Both the position numbers and the translations under genes were made by a program. 37,725 bases of DNA. It comes from Pedobacter sp. (GTDB taxonomy: Bacteria; Bacteroidota; Bacteroidia; Sphingobacteriales; Sphingobacteriaceae). The notes beneath the pieces were generated by a model, which saw only the letters and a program-made list of their open reading frames with translations, searched no databases and had not been told where the DNA came from. Shown here piece after piece: positions 35,009 through 37,725 of this stretch (positions within the stretch are counted from its first letter, which is position 1; every line of letters starts with the position of its first letter). Where the stretch lies: the NCBI GenBank assembly GCA_004295885.1, contig SEDG01000017.1:1-37725 (forward strand). Direction: 5' to 3'.

Positions 35009-36355
35009 GTGTTATCGCTCCAAAATTTCTTAAAAAACAAAAATCTTATAGGTCATCCTAAATCATTTTCGTTAGAAGAACGTATTTTTAATACTTTTTG
35101 TATCATTGCATTTGTAACGATGTGTTTCGAAGTGCCATTTAATTTTTATATAGGGTTAGTGGTTCCTGCAAGTCTTTGCCTTTTTGGAGTATTTGCATCG
35201 GCGACAATGTTTTATTTTTCTCGTTTTAAAAGAAAATCAAGTTTATGTATTAAGGCGTTTGCCATCATTTGTAACCTGACCTTCACCATAAATTATTTTT
35301 TTAATTCGGGCATCTTTGGTCCGAATCTTTTACTGTTTTCTTTAGCTTTTTTATTGGTTATCGCTATAATTCCTAAAAAGCAGTTTAAAATTTGGGTACC
35401 AATTAATATTATGCTAGTGTTGTCTATTTTAGTAATAGAATATTTTTACCCTAGCGCAATAGAATATACTTATAACGGCGAATTAAGCAAGGTTATAGAT
35501 TTTGCTATAACTTATTTAGTAGTCGTTGTAATTACTTATTTTTCAATTAGCTATATCAGAAAAAATTACGATTACGAACGCTCATCGGTTTTGGATAAGA
35601 GCGAAGCTATTGCAGAACAAAGTGAGAGGATTTTAGCTCAAAAAGTAGAATTGGAGCTTTTAAATTCTCAAAAAGACAAACTTTTTTCTATCGTAAGCCA
35701 TGACATAAGGATGCCCCTGCATTCTATCCAGAGTTATTTAGAATTGCTCACAGAAGTAGACTTGGAAGAGGAGGAGCGAAAGGCGCTCAAAAAGAAGTTG
35801 CTTCAAATTACAAAAGATACATCGGATATGTTAACCAATGTGCTTTCTTGGTCTAAAACTCAGATGGAAGGTACTAATGCAGATTTAAAACCATTGAATT
35901 TATCTACTGCACTAATAAATGGCTTAAGTGTTGAAAAGACAATCGCTGAAAAGAAAGGTGTGGTTCTGTCTATTAATGCTGCAGAAGATATGATAATTAC
36001 CGCAGACCAAAATATGTTCCAGTTAGTAATTAGAAACCTAGTTAACAATGCCATTAAGTTTACACCGAACGGTGGAGAGGTAAAAATTTCAGCTGTTAAA
36101 CGAAGCACCGATAGCCTAATTACTATTCAAGATAATGGTTTGGGTATAGATGAGGCTCAGCAAGCCAAATTATTCAAATTAAAAGCTTCCTCAACATTCG
36201 GTACCAATAACGAACGAGGTATTGGATTAGGATTGTTGCTTTGTAAAGAGTTTACTGATTTGCAGAATGGAGAAATATGGTTCGAGAGCACAGCGGAGAT
36301 AGGCTCTACTTTTTTCTTGTCGTTTAAATTGGCTAGTGAACAGGCAATGAAATAA
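35009..36355 (+). CDS. Membrane sensor histidine kinase
   Basis: A 448-residue kinase. I keep the GTG start at 35009 because the hydrophobic sensor region begins soon after it and a -7 box lies 26 bp upstream. About six membrane helices occupy residues 30-180, with no large extracytoplasmic loop, so it may sense an intramembrane or cytoplasmic signal. A coiled-coil-like linker (about 190-220) leads to the HisKA domain with phospho-acceptor His231 in FSIVSHDIRMP. The ATPase domain follows: N box NLVNNAIKFTPNGG, G1 DNGLGIDE, G2 GIGLGLLL. No response regulator is nearby. Its 3' end overlaps the convergent kinase gene by 23 bp. Confidence 0.92.
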   Translation: MLSLQNFLKNKNLIGHPKSFSLEERIFNTFCIIAFVTMCFEVPFNFYIGLVVPASLCLFGVFASATMFYFSRFKRKSSLCIKAFAIICNLTFTINYFFNSGIFGPNLLLFSLAFLLVIAIIPKKQFKIWVPINIMLVLSILVIEYFYPSAIEYTYNGELSKVIDFAITYLVVVVITYFSISYIRKNYDYERSSVLDKSEAIAEQSERILAQKVELELLNSQKDKLFSIVSHDIRMPLHSIQSYLELLTEVDLEEEERKALKKKLLQITKDTSDMLTNVLSWSKTQMEGTNADLKPLNLSTALINGLSVEKTIAEKKGVVLSINAAEDMIITADQNMFQLVIRNLVNNAIKFTPNGGEVKISAVKRSTDSLITIQDNGLGIDEAQQAKLFKLKASSTFGTNNERGIGLGLLLCKEFTDLQNGEIWFESTAEIGSTFFLSFKLASEQAMK

Positions 36356-37532
36356 AGAAGGAAGCTCCTTTATTTTTTCCTTCGCTTTCTGCCCAAACCT
36401 TTCCATGGTGCAGCTCAACAAGCATTTTAACTATTGATAAACCTAGTCCATTAGAATGCTCTTTCCCTGTAGGAATGGCGCTTAATCTAGCGAATTTCGT
36501 AAATAGTTTATTCATATCTTCTTCTGATAATCCTTGCCCTTGGTCTTTAAACTCAATAATAATTTGATTATCAATTGTGCTTACATTAATAAGGATGGCG
36601 GTTTGGGGATGAGAATACTTTAAAGCGTTACTTAGTAAATTTTCAAAAGCTTCTTGTAGCCTAATCGCATCTGCTAAAATTACGGTAGAGCAATTGCAAG
36701 ATATTTCTATCGTCTGTTGTTTTTGAGAAGCGATTAATTCAAAATTATTTTTAACAACTTCTAATATTTCGACAACATCTATTTCTTGTGAGCTTAATCT
36801 AAAACTTGCATTCTCACTTTGTGATAAGTCTAATAAATTATTTAAACTACTTAAAACACTAGTTGCAGCCCTTTTAATCCTATCTGCAAAGTCAGCAACG
36901 ATTTTCGGGTCGTCAGCCTTTTTCTTAATTAATTCTGCCGAAAGGGAAATTGTTGTATTTGGATTTTTTAGGTCGTGAACAATTCTGTTCATCATATCCG
37001 TTTGAGTTCTTATCGCCTTTCTTGTAGCGAGTCTTAGTTCAAGCTCATCCATTGCTATAGAAGATAGTGTTTCAAGCATCTTGATTTGCTGAGCAGTTAC
37101 TTCTTTGGGTTGCACATCTAAAACGCATACTGTACCTAAATGTAAACCTTCAGGAGTTTTTAAAGGTGCGCCAGCATAAAATCTAACACCATTTTCCATC
37201 AATACATAAGGATTTTCTGCCAGTTCGGGTACATTGAGCATATTTTCAAACAAGGTTACATCGCTATTTAGTATAGCAATGGAACAGAAACTGTCTTTCC
37301 TGTCAATTTGTGTTGATTGTAACGGACTTATATTCGTTTTAAAGAAAACACGTTCTTCATCTACAAAGGTTACCTGAGCAATTGGTGTATTAAAGATTTG
37401 GGCAGCTAATAGGGCAATCTTATTAAATGTATCTTCTTCAGGAGTACCTAGTATATCGTAAGTATGTAGCTTTTTTATTCGCTCTGTATCGTTATCTGGA
37501 ATTAATGAATTAGGAACCTGAGAATTGTTCAT
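36333..37532 (-). CDS. GAF-domain sensor histidine kinase
   Basis: Starting at ATG 37532 the protein has 399 residues and no membrane segment, so it is cytoplasmic. A GAF domain (about 20-150: RIKKLHTYDILGTPEEDTFNKIALLAAQIF..DSFCSIAI..APLKTPEGLHLGTVCVLD) precedes a HisKA domain with His186 in MNRIVHDLKNPNTT and an HATPase domain with N box ENLLSNALKYSH, G1 DQGQGLSEED and G2 SNGLGLSIVKML. The farther-upstream in-frame TTG at 37556 is rejected because it lies within a TATATTTG promoter box (37554-37561). Like its convergent neighbour it has no response regulator beside it. Confidence 0.92.
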   Translation of the reverse strand: MNNSQVPNSLIPDNDTERIKKLHTYDILGTPEEDTFNKIALLAAQIFNTPIAQVTFVDEERVFFKTNISPLQSTQIDRKDSFCSIAILNSDVTLFENMLNVPELAENPYVLMENGVRFYAGAPLKTPEGLHLGTVCVLDVQPKEVTAQQIKMLETLSSIAMDELELRLATRKAIRTQTDMMNRIVHDLKNPNTTISLSAELIKKKADDPKIVADFADRIKRAATSVLSSLNNLLDLSQSENASFRLSSQEIDVVEILEVVKNNFELIASQKQQTIEISCNCSTVILADAIRLQEAFENLLSNALKYSHPQTAILINVSTIDNQIIIEFKDQGQGLSEEDMNKLFTKFARLSAIPTGKEHSNGLGLSIVKMLVELHHGKVWAESEGKNKGASFFISLPVH

Positions 37533-37553
37533 CAGTAAGTTTGTTTGAGGTAT

Positions 37554-37561
37554 CAAATATA
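37554..37561 (-). promoter_or_regulatory. -7 promoter element before the GAF kinase
   Basis: On the minus strand TATATTTG fits TAnnTTTG and lies 21 bp before the ATG at 37532. It decides the start, since a protein beginning at the TTG at 37556 would start inside the promoter. The rest of the sequence to the window end (37562-37725) is AT-rich with no gene seen. Confidence 0.5.
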
Positions 37562-37725
37562 GCTTAATACAACGAACTTTTGTTTCTGATTAAAATTCGA
37601 AATATTGTTGATTTCTGTAAAATTCTTAAGTGTTTTTTAAATTTTATATATAAAAATTCGTAAAAATTGCTTTTTAAAATCATTAAATGTCAGAATTAGC
37701 CTTTTTAATTGTCTTTATTTCGAAA

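Overview
The window looks like chromosomal DNA from a Sphingobacteriaceae bacterium close to Pedobacter (phylum Bacteroidota). Supporting signs are AT-rich DNA, a fused murF-alr gene, a type IX secretion (T9SS) cargo protein with a C-terminal gliding-motility sorting domain next to a PorP/SprF gene, many secreted glycoside hydrolases, TAnnTTTG promoter boxes close to start codons, and palindromic intergenic repeats of the GTCAT-CTGAG type. No tRNA, rRNA, CRISPR array, insertion sequence or phage gene was seen.

Layout. Bases 1-4329 carry the 3' part of murF-alr, a secreted GH30 glycosidase and a DUF502 membrane protein. Bases 4326-7290 (minus strand) hold a small tail-anchored protein, a LOG-family nucleotide hydrolase and a sodium:solute symporter. 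Bases 7505-10640 (plus) hold recR, a PI-PLC-like secreted protein, a short-chain dehydrogenase and a secreted alpha/beta hydrolase. A lipoprotein and a Kir-type potassium channel follow on the minus strand, then a 1082-residue tricorn-like S41 protease on the plus strand.

Bases 15853-19603 are the most interesting part, a tryptophan operon that appears eroded. It starts with a -33/-7 promoter, a 17-codon leader peptide with three consecutive Trp codons (MIQINANKNWWWHYATA) and an intrinsic terminator, which together make a ribosome-dependent attenuator. Only trpD, trpF, trpB and a 5'-truncated trpA follow. trpE, trpG and trpC are absent from their usual places. The end of trpB runs straight into the middle of trpA, as expected for a deletion junction. 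Palindromic repeats fill the trpD-trpF, trpF-trpB and post-trpA spacers.

Bases 19861-31226 are all minus strand: an unknown membrane-anchored protein, a probable nhaA-GH2-NTF2-like operon, a two-gene T9SS unit (a 1659-residue PHP-domain cargo protein, then PorP/SprF) and a Sua5/YrdC tRNA-modification enzyme. The rest carries an FMN-binding glutamate-synthase-like protein (plus), a repeat-rich gap, asnS (minus), and two convergent histidine kinases with no response regulator beside them, whose 3' ends overlap by 23 bp.

All functional calls rest on motif recognition by eye. No database search was possible.
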